From positions 17,065,005 to 17,129,004 of the forward strand of contig NW_022098026.1 of NCBI RefSeq assembly GCF_002288925.2: a stretch of DNA of 64,000 nucleotides, written 5' to 3'. Numbering within the stretch: the first letter of the stretch is position 1; each line of letters starts with the position of its first letter. Under the pieces are notes generated by a model that saw only the letters and a list, made by a program, of their open reading frames with translations, had not been told where the DNA came from and made no database searches. Of the stretch, positions 51,775-63,024 are shown piece by piece. Made by a program: the position numbers and the translations under genes. The DNA is from Delphinapterus leucas. Lineage: Eukaryota > Chordata > Mammalia > Artiodactyla > Monodontidae.

Positions 51775-53330
51775 ACTCCTTTCTCAGTTCTCCTCCACCT
51801 CCTCAGTTTCCTGTGCTGGCTCCTCATTTCCCCCATCTCTGATGCCCTAGGACTGTCATCACACCTTTGTTGTTTCTCCACTCTCCCTAGGTAATCCCAT
51901 CTATCTTAGGACATTAAAGTCAGCTACATGTTAATGGCTCCCAAATGGATATCTTCAGCCCCTACATCTCCCCTGAACAGTAGACTCATATCCAGCTGCT
52001 ACTCGACATCTCCCTGTGAATGTTGCTCATAGTCCACTCAAACTCACTGTCCCCCAGTCTTTTCCACGGCAATAAATGCAACTCTACCAGATACCAAACT
52101 TTGGTGTCATTCCTGGATCCTCTCTTTCTTTCACGCCTCCTTATCTAATTCCTCAGAAAATGTTGTCAGTTCTACCCTTTAGATTATCTCCAGAATCTGG
52201 TCACTTATCTCCAGTTACACCATTCCCACCCTCATCAGAGCCACCATCATTACTTGCCTAGGCAATTGCAGTCACCTCTGAATTGGTTACAATTTAGATT
52301 AGGCTGCTACATCAGAGTCTCCAAAATATAGTGTTTTGTACAAGATAGATTACTTCTTTCTCAAGTATAAACCTGTGCATAAGTGGTCTGGGCTTGATAC
52401 AGTCACTCCATAATGTCAGGGATCCTAGCTTCTCGTGGCTTGCTGCTCTGTCATCTTCAACATATAACTTCCATTTTGTGGCCTAAGATAGCTGCTCCAG
52501 CTGCCACTTTCATGTCCATGAGATTCCAGTCCATGGAAAGGGGAAAAGGAAGAAGTGGGTGGCAGGCCCCTTCCTATAAGAACATGACCTGAAAGTTGCA
52601 GATATCCCTCTGCTCACATCCCATCTGTCAGCATTTTGTCACATGGCCACACTTAGCTGCAAGGGGGCTTGGGAAATGTAGTCCTTTTCTGAGCAGCATT
52701 GTGCCAAGCTAAAATGTGGAAGGAGAGACTGAATTTGGGGGGAAAATAAGTGGGCTCTGCCATAGCTCCTAAGTGGTTTTTCTGCTTATGCTCTACTCCC
52801 TGCAGGTTGTTCTCAACACAGAAGCCAGAGTAGTCCTGTAAAATCAGAACATGTCACTCCTCTGTGCAGAACTTTCTAATCACTTCTCTCTCACTAGGAA
52901 TGAATTCCAAAATCCTTACCATAGTCTACAAGGTCCTATGTAATTTGAGCACCATTCTCTCTCTGATCTTATCTCCTACGGATCTCCCCATTGTTTACTT
53001 CACTCCAGGCATGCTGGACTCCTTGCAAAATGCCCCCTCTGCAGGGCTTTTGCATTGCTATTCCCTCTGCCTGGGACACTGTCCCCTCAGATAGCTGCAA
53101 GTCTAGCTCCTTCACTTCCGTCAGGTATCTGCTCAAATGCTACCTCCTCAGAATAACTTTTCTTAACCCCTATTCCCACCATCCCTAGCCCCCTTACCTA
53201 CTTTGGTTTTTTTCCAAGACAATTAACACCAACTGAAATATATGTTTCTCCCCACTAGGCCATACGATCTATGGTCCACATATAGCAGGTGTGCTACAAA
53301 TTCTTGTTGAATGATTGAATGAATGGATGA
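51775..53330 (+). mobile_element. Ancient LINE fragment (L2/L1ME-like), interrupted at about 52285-52760
   Basis: Left part: cctcatttcccccatctctg, gctcccaaatggatatcttc, actcgacatctccctgtgaa, atcattacttgcctaggcaa. Right part: caacacagaagccagagtag, gcagggcttttgcattgcta, ttgttgaatgattgaatgaa. This is the collinear order of a long LINE tail. Confidence 0.65.
52285..52760. mobile_element. Unclassified interspersed repeat nested in LINE
   Basis: A block with catggccacacttagctgca, ggcttgggaaatgtagtcct and tgccaagctaaaatgtgg interrupts the LINE. I recognise the text as repetitive but cannot name the family. Ends are approximate. Confidence 0.45.
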
Positions 53331-54289
53331 AGACGGCAGTGCCTGGGATCAAAGGTGGTAGGATGGGGCTTCTTTCCTAATCCTTTCAGGGAGGACCCAT
53401 TTCTTGATCTCTGTTGTGGTTCCATTTTGGAAACACAGACTTGTTAGTTTCTTGCTTCTGGGCACTCCCTTTAGTTCAGTTTATCAAATATTCATTAGGC
53501 AGCTAGTGCGTTAGGTATTTAGTATGGTGGATATAAAAGGAGAATAAGTACTATAGATTAGTACTGGCCCTCAGGAAACTTACAGGTTGGTTAAGAGCCT
53601 AAATTTTGTCCTTTTTTTTTTCTTTGCAAGTCTGGCCATTCAGGTGCAGTATAAAAGATCAGGAAAAGAGTGATTCCTCTCTTTCTTTATGGCAGCACTG
53701 TGAACTGGTGTGGCCTAGGTAGGGGGAGAGGGGTGGGTATGAAGAAAGGCTGTCTTAGTATAGATTATAGTTTTAGGTTATGATGGGCTTCTGTCTATTA
53801 CTCTTTATGGAGTAGGACCTTACTCACTGCTGGTCTGCTTAAGAAATAGTTTGAAATAATTCTCATTCAATGGATGAGGGGAAAAGACATAAGACACAGC
53901 AGGTAGCCAAATGGCTAGGGAGATGGAGTGGAGGGATGGGAGTTTTAGGGGGGCCCAGCTGACGGGAAAGGTAGCTCAGAAAAGCTGAGCAGGAGATAAA
54001 TTACCTGAGCAGGAGATAAATTACCATTATCCTTTCCTGCTCTGGGCAAAATGCAAAAGGTCAGGGTTGGTTATTTTCCCCAGACTCCTCTGTGTAGGGC
54101 CACTTAGACACTGTTCTGACATTTATAGTCCAAGAAGATCAGAGGACTCCTCTGAGGCCTAGCTTTGGATTTCCACATTGGGAAAATTCCTTTTTTTTTT
54201 CCCCTTTGGATGAGGCTGCTTGTTGCATCCCCCCCTAATTTTCCCTTCTCTTGACATTTCCCTTCCATCTGAGAGGTAGAGCCAAGAGC
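53331..54289. other. No gene; contains one short tandem duplication
   Basis: Possible decayed LINE scrap at 53470-53590. A two-copy 20-bp tandem repeat lies at 53985-54024. Confidence 0.5.
53985..54024 (+). repeat. Perfect 20-bp tandem duplication
   Basis: ctgagcaggagataaattac occurs twice head to tail, with no mismatch. Confidence 0.97.
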
Positions 54290-54470
54290 AGTGGCTCTTA
54301 AACTTAAACAAGCATTGGAACTACCTGGAGGGCTTGTTAAAATAAGATTGCAGGTTGTCACAGCCAGAATTTACTAATTCAGTAGGTCTGGGGTAGGGCC
54401 TGAGAATTTACGTTCATAGCAAGTTCCCAGCTGCTGGTCCCAACCACATTGGGAAAATCTCTGGCTTAGA
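54290..54470 (+). mobile_element. MER5A-type hAT element
   Basis: cagtggctcttaaacttaaa, ctacctggagggcttgttaa, attcagtaggtctggggtag, gcaagttcccagctgctggt: MER5A order with an inverted-repeat-like start. Confidence 0.82.
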
Positions 54471-55520
54471 GCAACTAATTTGGGTCTAAAGGTATCCCAT
54501 CCCTGACCTTCCACTCCGGTCCTTTCCCCTAATTCCCCAGCTACCAGGAAGTGGGCCTTGAGTTATCACAAGATTAAATTAGATGTCAAGGATTTCCTGA
54601 TTATGAGGGTTATTGGCCAAGGCAGTCCCAGTCCCAGGAATCAACCTCCCTGTGAATCCTTGACAATCTCCTCTACTCCCATATGTCTGGGTGCATGCAG
54701 ATCTGGTACCCCCACCCCCCACCCCCTGCCATGCATGGAGGTCGGGGGGGAGGCCCTCCTCAGGCAGGGAATCCCTCGATCTGAGAGTTGCAGAAATTGT
54801 TGCAGGTGGAGGATTGGAGAACAATAGATGCAGAGTAAGTAGAGGGAACCCCCTCCCCTCCTAGATTTCTGTTTCTTTGAGATTAAAATATTTGTTTCTT
54901 CCTGGGCTTTGCTCATGCCCATGACTGGGAAACCATTTATGCTTAATGTCCCCAGCCCATTAGCAGCCCAGCATGGGGCTCTGCTAATCAGGCTCCTTAA
55001 TGGCTGCTCTGTGAAGAGTAAGGTCGTGAGTGTCTGTACCAGCTTCCCAGCCTCAGCTAGAGAGAAGCATCTAAACAAAGATCAGGGCCTAGATAGGCTC
55101 AGAGGTGTCCTAAGAATGATTCATGCCAGTGTAACAGGCCCATCTAACTCATGGTAACCTGTCTTCCCACCTCTATTTTGGTAGAGATGCCAGATTAGGC
55201 CCCTTGGTCACCTTGGCTGAAATAAGAAGACACCCCCCCACACACTCCAGCCTTCTCTCTCCTGCATTAGAAGACAGTGAGCTTCTCTGGAAGCATATTC
55301 CTGTACCAGTGACCCTCATCCAAAATTTGTTGAGCACCTCTGTGCATGAAAGTCTCTCTCCTACATCACCTGCTTCCCCCTTCAAAATCCAAAAGCCTGT
55401 TTGTTCTGTCACCAGATAGGTGATGAGGGCCTTTGGCCTGGAATCTGGGGAATCCCTGAGGACCATTTAACTCTAAGACCCTGCAGTTCTGTGTTGGCTA
55501 CTATTTTGGCAGCTGCTCTT
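54471..55520. other. Repeat-poor stretch, no gene
   Basis: Opposing frames at 54558-55078 are mutual shadows. 54900-55040 has several homeodomain-like taat cores and reads like conserved non-coding DNA; this is not proven. Confidence 0.4.
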
Positions 55521-55734
55521 TTTTTTTTTTTAATATTTATTTATTTATTTGGCTGAGCCAGGTCTGAGTTGTGGCATGTGGGATCTTCGTTGCGGCATGA
55601 GGGATCTTTAGTTGCGGCATGCAATCTCTTAGTTGCAGCATGTGGGATCTAGTTCCCTGACCAGGGATCGAACCTGGGCCCCCTGCATTGGGAGCGTGGG
55701 GTCTTAGCCACTGGACCACCAGGGAAGTCCCTCT
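55521..55734 (-). mobile_element. tRNA-derived SINE, intermediate-length variant
   Basis: Reverse: T-rich tail, gttgcggcatg motifs, tagttccctgaccagggatc, head ...ccaccagggaagtccct. Perfect 12-bp TSDs gcagctgctctt at 55509-55520 and 55735-55746. Confidence 0.93.
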
Positions 55735-55746
55735 GCAGCTGCTCTT

Positions 55747-56917
55747 AAAGAATTTGTGTTCTGTGGCTTTGATCTACAGAGCGTATATTTGTAGTGCCCT
55801 CATTTAAGGGTAACCAGATAATCGCAGAGAGGAGGCCATGCCTTGAATCCCATCTCAAAGTATTTGTCTCTTGCTCTCTTGACATCTCATGATGCATTTG
55901 ATCCGACTAGATAACTCAAACTACTGGCAGTTCCATAAGGCCCTGAGACGGAAAGATATTCTCTCCCCCGCCCCAACTACCCCCTTCAATGAAATACTTG
56001 AGAGAAGAGATGAGTTTCTACTATTAAGAGGCATGGAGGGAGCCAGCAAGTGCCAGTGACTGGTTCCGCTTGCCCTCCCCTCATTTCTGGGAACTCCAGG
56101 GCCTGGGACAGGTTAAGCACCTCTAAGGGGGGCCCCAACACTGAGCCTCAACAGCCATCAGAATCACAGGGCTGGATAATGCTGACTTTTCTCCCTCCAG
56201 GCAGGGAGAGCCCATATGGGCACCTGTATTTTAAGCCACCAATAAGCAGGCTGGTTAGCCAAGAGCTTGCGGGCCTTCTCTTTCCCGCTTTTTCAGCCTC
56301 AGGTCTAAGCCATGGGGAACCCTCTCCAATCTGCTGGAACAGACCATCACAAGCTGCTCCTGTTGTGGTCTGGGCTGCCAGCTCCCCAGCCTGCTGCTGC
56401 TGGAAGAAGGCTGCAGTGTCAGTAATCAGTCCACAACGTCCCTCCACATGCCAGCCCTTTGTGGGGGAGGGGAGCCCATTTGGAAAGAATCACATCTTTG
56501 GAGAGGCTTGGGGAGAATGGAGGAAGGGAGAAACGCTCAGGTCGCCAATTGGGCAAAGCCATGTTTCAGCCAGGCCACATTGTGTCCACACTTTTCCCGT
56601 AGCCCAGCCTTCCCACATGGCCTGTTCAGGTCCATCTGCCCAGTTCTCATACCCTCTACTGCTCCTGGGCCCTGGAGAAATGTCAGCATTTCCCTTCTTT
56701 GTCCTTCTGCCTCCTGGGCCCCACTTGGCCCACCCCCAAGATGTACAAACATCCAGCTGGAGACTGACTTGGAGGCAGGCAGTGTAAGCAGGGCAGGGGC
56801 TAGAACTGTAGTTTTGAGCTGATGATACTGTGTTCCAGAGCCAAGGGTAGGTGGACATACTTAGCAACTGAAATGTTACCTGTTTCTTGGCCTCCTACCC
56901 TACCAGGACATGATCTT
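55747..56917. other. Repeat-free, stop-poor stretch; no supportable gene
   Basis: Contains the longest open frame in the window (56050-56787, 245 codons, plus strand), with further frames open on both strands. I see no domain, signal or splice structure. Confidence 0.45.
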
Positions 56918-56933
56918 CCTGAAGCAGACTTTA

Positions 56934-57064
56934 TTTTATTTTATTTCATTTTTTTTGGCCGCACTGCGCGGCACGTGAGATCTTAGTTCCCCAACCAGGG
57001 ATCGAACCCGCACCCCCTGCAGTGGAAGCACAAAGTCTTAACCACTGGACCGCCAGGGAAGTCC
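56934..57064 (-). mobile_element. Short tRNA-derived SINE
   Basis: Reverse: T-rich tail, ggccgcactgcgcggcacgt, gggatcgaacccgcaccccc, ...ccagggaagtcc. Perfect 16-bp TSDs cctgaagcagacttta at 56918-56933 and 57065-57080. Confidence 0.95.
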
Positions 57065-57104
57065 CCTGAAGCAGACTTTAGAAGTAGAAGACCAGTGCTT
57101 GATT

Positions 57105-57230
57105 CAGATCTGTCCCTTTTCTAGCTGGTAGCTTTGGGCACGTCAACTCCTATGAGTCTTTACTTCCTCAACTGTAAAATGAGGGCATTAAGTAGGGTAA
57201 TTTGAGAAGGAATGAGTAAACTGGGAACTG
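57105..57230 (+). mobile_element. MIR-like fragment
   Basis: ctagctggtagctttgggca, then cttcctcaactgtaaaatga follows the MIR core order. Confidence 0.6.
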
Positions 57231-60200
57231 CAGTACAGATCTTAGTTATCATTCTCATGCCCTGCCCTTTTGGGTGCCCCTGGATGCTGATCACACAGGG
57301 GATGCTCTCTTGTCTGCCTGAGGGGTCAGGATGCTCTGAGGAGCAGCCCCACCCTGTCCAGGAGCAGCCAGAGCCCTGAAACCTCCAGGAAGGGGTGCTT
57401 AAACCCGTATCTGTGTTGTTTTTCCAAGGACCCAAGGGAGTGGGCTGGCTTGAAGATAACTGAGGTCACAGGAGGTGCTGTGGGGTGCTGGGGTGGGGGT
57501 GGGTCTCATTTCCTTCACTTTGCCCCGGAAGTCCCCAGAGTATGTGTGTGCAGAGATTTTCTCCTGCCTGGCCCTGGCCAGGTTTGTAGGAGGAATCCCC
57601 ACTGTAGATTGATGTCACAGACTTGCCTTCCCCTCCCCCAGCCTCACCTTTGGTGATTTAAAGAAATTATTTGGACACAGTAGTTAACAGAAGTAGGTTG
57701 CTAGTGTGTGGGCGAATTCATCACTGTCTCCCTGCATTCCAAGAGCAGATCTGTCTTTCAGGGTGAGATATCCCCGTGTGACTTTCCAAGGTCTGAGAAA
57801 TACAGGCTACCTTCGGAGGGCAGAGTTGGGGGCAGGCTGGGCAGGGATTTGGGGAAGGTGGGGTGACTGCAAAGTGGCTGTAGGGGTTGGCTGGGAGGTC
57901 TTTCCGTTTTGTTTCTTTAATTATGGGAGAAGGGAGGCAGAGGGTATTGGCACTGCTGGGAATGTTGCTGCCCCAGACCCACCCCCACCCCCAGCTGGGA
58001 AGTAGGCATATTCTCTGCAGTCCACTCCTCAGGGTGAGGAGGGCTGTTTTTGCAGCTGTCAGGTGGCAGTGTTGAAAGAGGTGGAGGGGAGGGGAGGAAA
58101 AGGGAGGTTGTCTGATGGGGTCGTGCTCTGGAGGGAAGAGGACTGGCTCTCCTCCCTTCCATCCCCCCATTCGACCAACTCAGCACTTCCTGGAGGAGGT
58201 AGCACTCAGACAGGGAGCTGTTTTGAAAGCACAGAGACCTAGTGCTAGAAGGCTTGGAGGCTGGGAGGGGGGCTGTGAAAAGGGGAAGATAATTATGCAG
58301 GTAGGGGCAGAAGTCTCTGGCCAGGAAAGGACTGCTGCCCTGCTACAGCCCCACAGCCAGCCAGGCCTTCCACACAATCTAAGCACACATGTGTGTACGT
58401 GTGCATGCACACTCACGCCTACATTTAGTGGGAGCACAGAGATGCAGCTATGAAATGCTTACAGGGAAAATGACTAGAGACAGTGCTGAGGCTCATTCCC
58501 TACCTCTCTAGCCAGTCAGATGGTTTCTCAGATATTTACTTGGGTCTTAGCTGGTCATCTCTCTACCCCTTATTTTACTCCTTTCTCTTCTCTAGGTTTC
58601 TCCGTGTCCTGTCTCTTTTCCCCCCTCCCTCACTGTCTCTGATCTTGAAAACGGGAAGTGTTGGAAGAAGACCCTCCCTTCTAGCTGCCACTATTTAGGA
58701 TGCAGCAAGATGGATTTAAATCAGGTTAAAGAAAGAACTAGGAGTGGGGAGTAGTGGGTGGTCAGGACAGAAGGCAGCCACGAGGGGTGGAGGTAGGGGG
58801 CTGTGGAACCCTATAGACTCATAGAATGGTGGAGCTAAAGAGACCTGAAGAACCTTCTAGTCTCTCTTGAGCTTACAGATGTGGAGCTGAAGGTGCTTTT
58901 GGAAACAGCTATTATTATCTGTATTATCAGTGGTAAATTTGGTCATGTCTCCCTAGCACCTAAGGGAGTTGCTGGGGAGACACGGGGTCTCTCCTGTGCT
59001 CCCTGAGGTTGGCAGATCTTCCACCACTCACTCACTGAGGTGATTCACCGAATGTGGCACAACCTCTTCTCTCTGAGGCTCAGAGGAGGCGGCTGATTTT
59101 GCTATGTCATATGTGACTTTTCTCCTAAAGCCAGGGACATCTACAGACTGGACAGCCCTCCTCTGAGCTCTGGGCATGTGCCCAGAGGCCAGGCTACAGG
59201 GCCCCGGTGTGTTGTCCTTCTCCCAGGCCGACTGCTCTCTGGACGTTCCCCTCCTCAGTGACCCCTGGGGAAATCCAGCTCTGATTCACACTCTGGCGGT
59301 GAGTAAAGGGGGCAGCATAAAATGTGGCCCCTTCTGTTGGAGCAACTAGAATTGGCTTTCACTCCTTCCTTCCTCCACTCCTGACTGGCTTCAGACAAGC
59401 CAGACAGCAGGGGGCACTCCTGGGTCATCCTAGGAGAGGATTCTGCGGGGCCACCTTCAGCCTGGACTCTGAGAACATTAGAAATTTTGTCTGTTCACCT
59501 GTCATTCTGAGGGTGAGCAGGGGAGACCCTTTGAGAGTTGGAAGCAATCTTTTTTCTAGCAGGCAGAGACAGAGACTTGAGAGAAAAATTGCTTTCCTTA
59601 ACTGTCTCTGAGACTCCTTGGGCTGAAAGGAACCTGACTTCTGACTCTGGGAGACCAGTTAGTAGGGCAGGTCTCTATCTGGGAGCCACGGCCAAGACCA
59701 GGTGGGCCCAGTTTGGAGACGGTGTAGCTCCTGGCCCCTTGCTATTCCCTAACAGCTAACGCTGGTTTAGCTATCTTTGGGGAGCTAAGTTTTCTTCAGA
59801 ATGACTTCCGGATTAATCTGTCTTGCTAATACCCATGCCCTGCCCACTAGGTTCTTCATCATGGCAGCGGGGTGGGGAGAGGCTTTTTCTCTTTTTCCCA
59901 GACCTAAAACAGTCCTCTGTGACTATTCCTGGACCTGTCTGGGAGTCTGATGGGGATGGGGTGCAGCAGGGAGTGCTGAGCAGGTCGGTGGGATGTGGCT
60001 CATTCCTGACCTGTAGCTGACCCAGCTGGGGCTTTCTGGGCAGCAGCTGCCCTGAGGGAAAGCCCCTAATAGAAGACTTCCCAAGGCCCCCCACTCCTGC
60101 TTTCTCTCCAGTTGTCTCCCTCAGACTTCCTCATCCCCTACCCAGTCATCCCAAAGCCACCAACCCTCAGGAATGCCTCCTCTCCAGTAACAGGGCCTGT

Positions 60201-61484
60201 GTTAGTATTGACTTATGGGCACAGGGATGGTAAAATGCCTGTATCAGGAGTTCTCTCTGTCCAAAGAATCGGGAGGAGACCAGTGTATAGTGACTGGTGT
60301 GCAGGATGGGATCTCTGAGCTGGAGACAAAGGTATTGTTGCTAGCTGAGCTGAGGGCACAGGTTCAAATCTGTGAATTTATTCTGGTGGAGTACATGTTC
60401 GAGTCATCCTCAGAACTGATCTCTCACTTCAGAGCCCAAAATTATTGGTTCTCCCTAGAGTCTGACTCTGCAGAAACCACCTCATCCCACAGGGCCTCAG
60501 GTTTGCTGTAAACATTAAGGCAGCAGTCCTCCAAGCTATGGAGGAGAGAAGGGTTAGCGGAATGGAAAGATATCCAGTGTTAGAGGCCTTGGCTCCAATG
60601 TCTTGAGCATCCTGACAGCCCTAGCCCCACCTGTCCCCCACTGAGGGATCAACTCTCAAGCTTTCTGGGGCAGTAGAGGTTAGGGACTGGGCCTTCTCCA
60701 GCTGAAAATCTGCAGAGGTGAATTCCATAGCTTACCTGTAGCCTTTTCCCTGTGTCTCCCATCTCCTTTAACCAAGACGTTTTCCTGAGGTTTCACCTAA
60801 GTTCTTCCAGCTGCAGTTGTAGCCTAGGTTTTAGCTTGTGGCATACCCTGGAGACCCTGGGATGCCCTCCCATGTAGTTTGTGTGCGATTGGACCAGTGA
60901 GGTACAGATGTGTGGAAAGGGCTGAGTATGAGTCTCAGCCTTCATGGGTCTCAAAGGTCAGAAGTGTGACTAGGCCCTTGAGGAGTGTTGGTGTTTCCAG
61001 AGAGGAAGATGGTGAGGGATTGGGAGCAGTCTGCAGTTGCTTGCCATATCTGAGATCTCCTTATGGAAATGAGGCCTCAGATGGACCAACAAAAGACAGG
61101 AACAAGAGGCACTGTAGCTCCACCCATGTGGCCTCTCATCCATTCTCTTGTGTCCCCTCCTCCAGCTTGGCACCTGACCCTCTGTGTAGGGACAAAACAT
61201 TTTTCCATTCTAAATGACCATTTACCCCTTTCCTCCAGGATACTGATCTAGCTGGACATCAACCTAAGGCTCCTGAGACGGAAGTGAGGGAGTACAGAAG
61301 TCAAAGGCTTATTTTTGGTCCAGAAGTGAGTTAGAAGTTCACCACAATTCCAGAAGCCTCATTCTCACAGCCAATACTACTTAGGGAACTAGGAGTTTCA
61401 GCCAGCTCAGGGATAGCTTCCAGGTACATAATCTGAAGGCCCGGGGCGGGGGGAAGGGGAAGGGAGATGTAAAAATCCTAATAA
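57231..61484. other. 4.2-kb repeat-poor, G/C-richer intergenic stretch
   Basis: No gene, RNA gene or clear repeat recognised. Many medium frames overlap on both strands (for example 57706-58453), as expected from low stop density. Possible MIR3-like scrap at 58815-58900 (tcatagaatggtggagctaa). No splice-linked exon series is evident. Confidence 0.45.
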
Positions 61485-61641
61485 TAACAGCTCCAATTCA
61501 TTAGGCATTTTCTATGGGGAAGATATTGTTCTAAGCATTTCACATGCTTTATCTTGTTTAATCTTCAACCCACTGAATCATGATTCCTATTTTACAGATG
61601 AGTAAATGAAGGCACACATTTATAATAAAAATTAAAATACT
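61485..61641 (-). mobile_element. MIR SINE
   Basis: cattaggcattttctatggg, catgctttatcttgtttaat, ctattttacagatgagtaaa: reverse MIR. Confidence 0.75.
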
Positions 61642-61677
61642 AATAATAAGGATAAAATTTTAACAGCTAAAATTTTT

Positions 61678-62752
61678 GTTTTTTTTACATCTTTATTGGA
61701 GTATAATTGCTTTACAATGGTGTGTTAGTTTCTGCTGTATAACAAAGTGAATCAGTTATACATATACATATGTTCCCATATCTCTTCCCTCTTGCATCTC
61801 CTTCCCTCCCACCCTCCCTATCCCACCCCTCTAGGTGGTCACAAAGCACTGAGCTGATCTCCCTGTGCTATGCGGCTGCTTCCCACTAGCTATCTGTTTT
61901 ACGTTTGGTAGTGTATATATGTCCATGAGACTCTCTCGCTTTGCCACAACTTACCCTTCCCCCTCCCCATATCCTCAAGTCCATTCTCTAGTAGGTCTGT
62001 GTCTTTATTCCCGTCTTACCCCTAGGTTCTTCATGACCTTCTTTTTTTTTCTTAGATTCCATATATATGTGTTAGCATACGGTATTTGTTTTTCTCTTTC
62101 TGACTTACTTCACTCTGTATGACAGTCTCTAGGTCCATCCATCTCACTACAAATAACTCAGTTTCGTTTCTTTTTATGGCTGAGTAATATTCCATTGTAT
62201 ATATGTGCCACATCTGCTTTATCCATTCATCCCATGATGGACACTTAGGTTGCTTCCAACTCCTGGCTATTGTAAATAGAGCTGCAATGAACATTTTGGT
62301 ACATGACTCTTTTTGAATTATGGTTTTCTCAGGGTATGCCCAGTAGTGGGATTGCTGGGTCATATGGTAGTTCTATTTGTAGTTTTTTAAGGAACCTCCA
62401 TACTGTTCTCCATAGTGGCTGTGTCAATTTACATTCCCACCAGCAGGGCAAGAATGTTCCCTTTTCTCCACACCCTCTCCAGCATTTATTGTTTGTAGAT
62501 TTTTTGATGATGGCCATTCTGACCTGTGTGAGATGATATCTCATTGTAGTTTTGATTTGCATTTCTCTAATGATTAACGATGTTGAGCATTCTTTCATGT
62601 GTTTGTTGGCAATCTGTATATCTTCTTTGGAGAAATGTCTATTTAGGTCTTCTGCCCATTTTTGGATTGGGTTGTTTGTTTTTTTGTTATTGAGCTGCAT
62701 GAGCTGCTTGTAAATTTTGGAGATTAATCCTTTGTCCGTTGCTTCATTTGCA
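61678..62752 (-). mobile_element. 5'-truncated L1 with a 36-bp target-site duplication
   Basis: 1,075 bp of the 3' end of a cetartiodactyl L1, with its 3' UTR and poly(A) at the left. On the minus strand it encodes the C-terminal part of the L1 ORF2 protein in two frames (62700 to about 62335, then to about 62052). The shift comes from an apparent 2-bp loss (ggtatgccc where the family has ggtatatgccc) near 62334. TSDs lie at 61642-61677 and 62753-62788 (36 bp, one mismatch). Confidence 0.93.
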
Positions 62753-62799
62753 AATAATAAGGATAAAATTTTAAGAGCTAAAATTTTTAAAAAAACTGA

Positions 62800-63024
62800 C
62801 CTAGTCCCGGGCCTTGCACAAGCACATTATATGTATGATATTATTAAGTCCTGGGAATTTATCATATTATCCCCATATTCAGCCAAGGAAACTGAGACTG
62901 AGAGAGAAATGACTTGCCCAAGGTCACAGAGTCTTAGAAAGTGACCAAGCCAAGAGTCAACCCACTTCTGTCTGATTCCAAAGCAGCCCATGCTCATGAT
63001 CCCTTAGCAACACTGCCTCCCTCA
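62800..63024 (-). mobile_element. MIR SINE
   Basis: gccttgcacaagcacattat, aaactgagactgagagagaa, tgcccaaggtcacagagtct and caacccacttctgtctgatt: reverse MIR. Confidence 0.82.

Noticed and set aside
54558..55078. Opposed 89- to 145-codon frames
   Set aside because: Mutual shadows in GC-rich DNA with a homopolymeric C run. No domain seen.
59161..59190. gggcatgtgccc as a p53 site
   Set aside because: The palindrome does not satisfy the full RRRCWWGYYY half-site twice, and no second half-site lies nearby.
62052..62700. Two minus-strand frames of 103 and 123 codons as a host gene
   Set aside because: They are the two halves of a frameshifted L1 ORF2 C-terminal fragment inside a TSD-flanked insertion.
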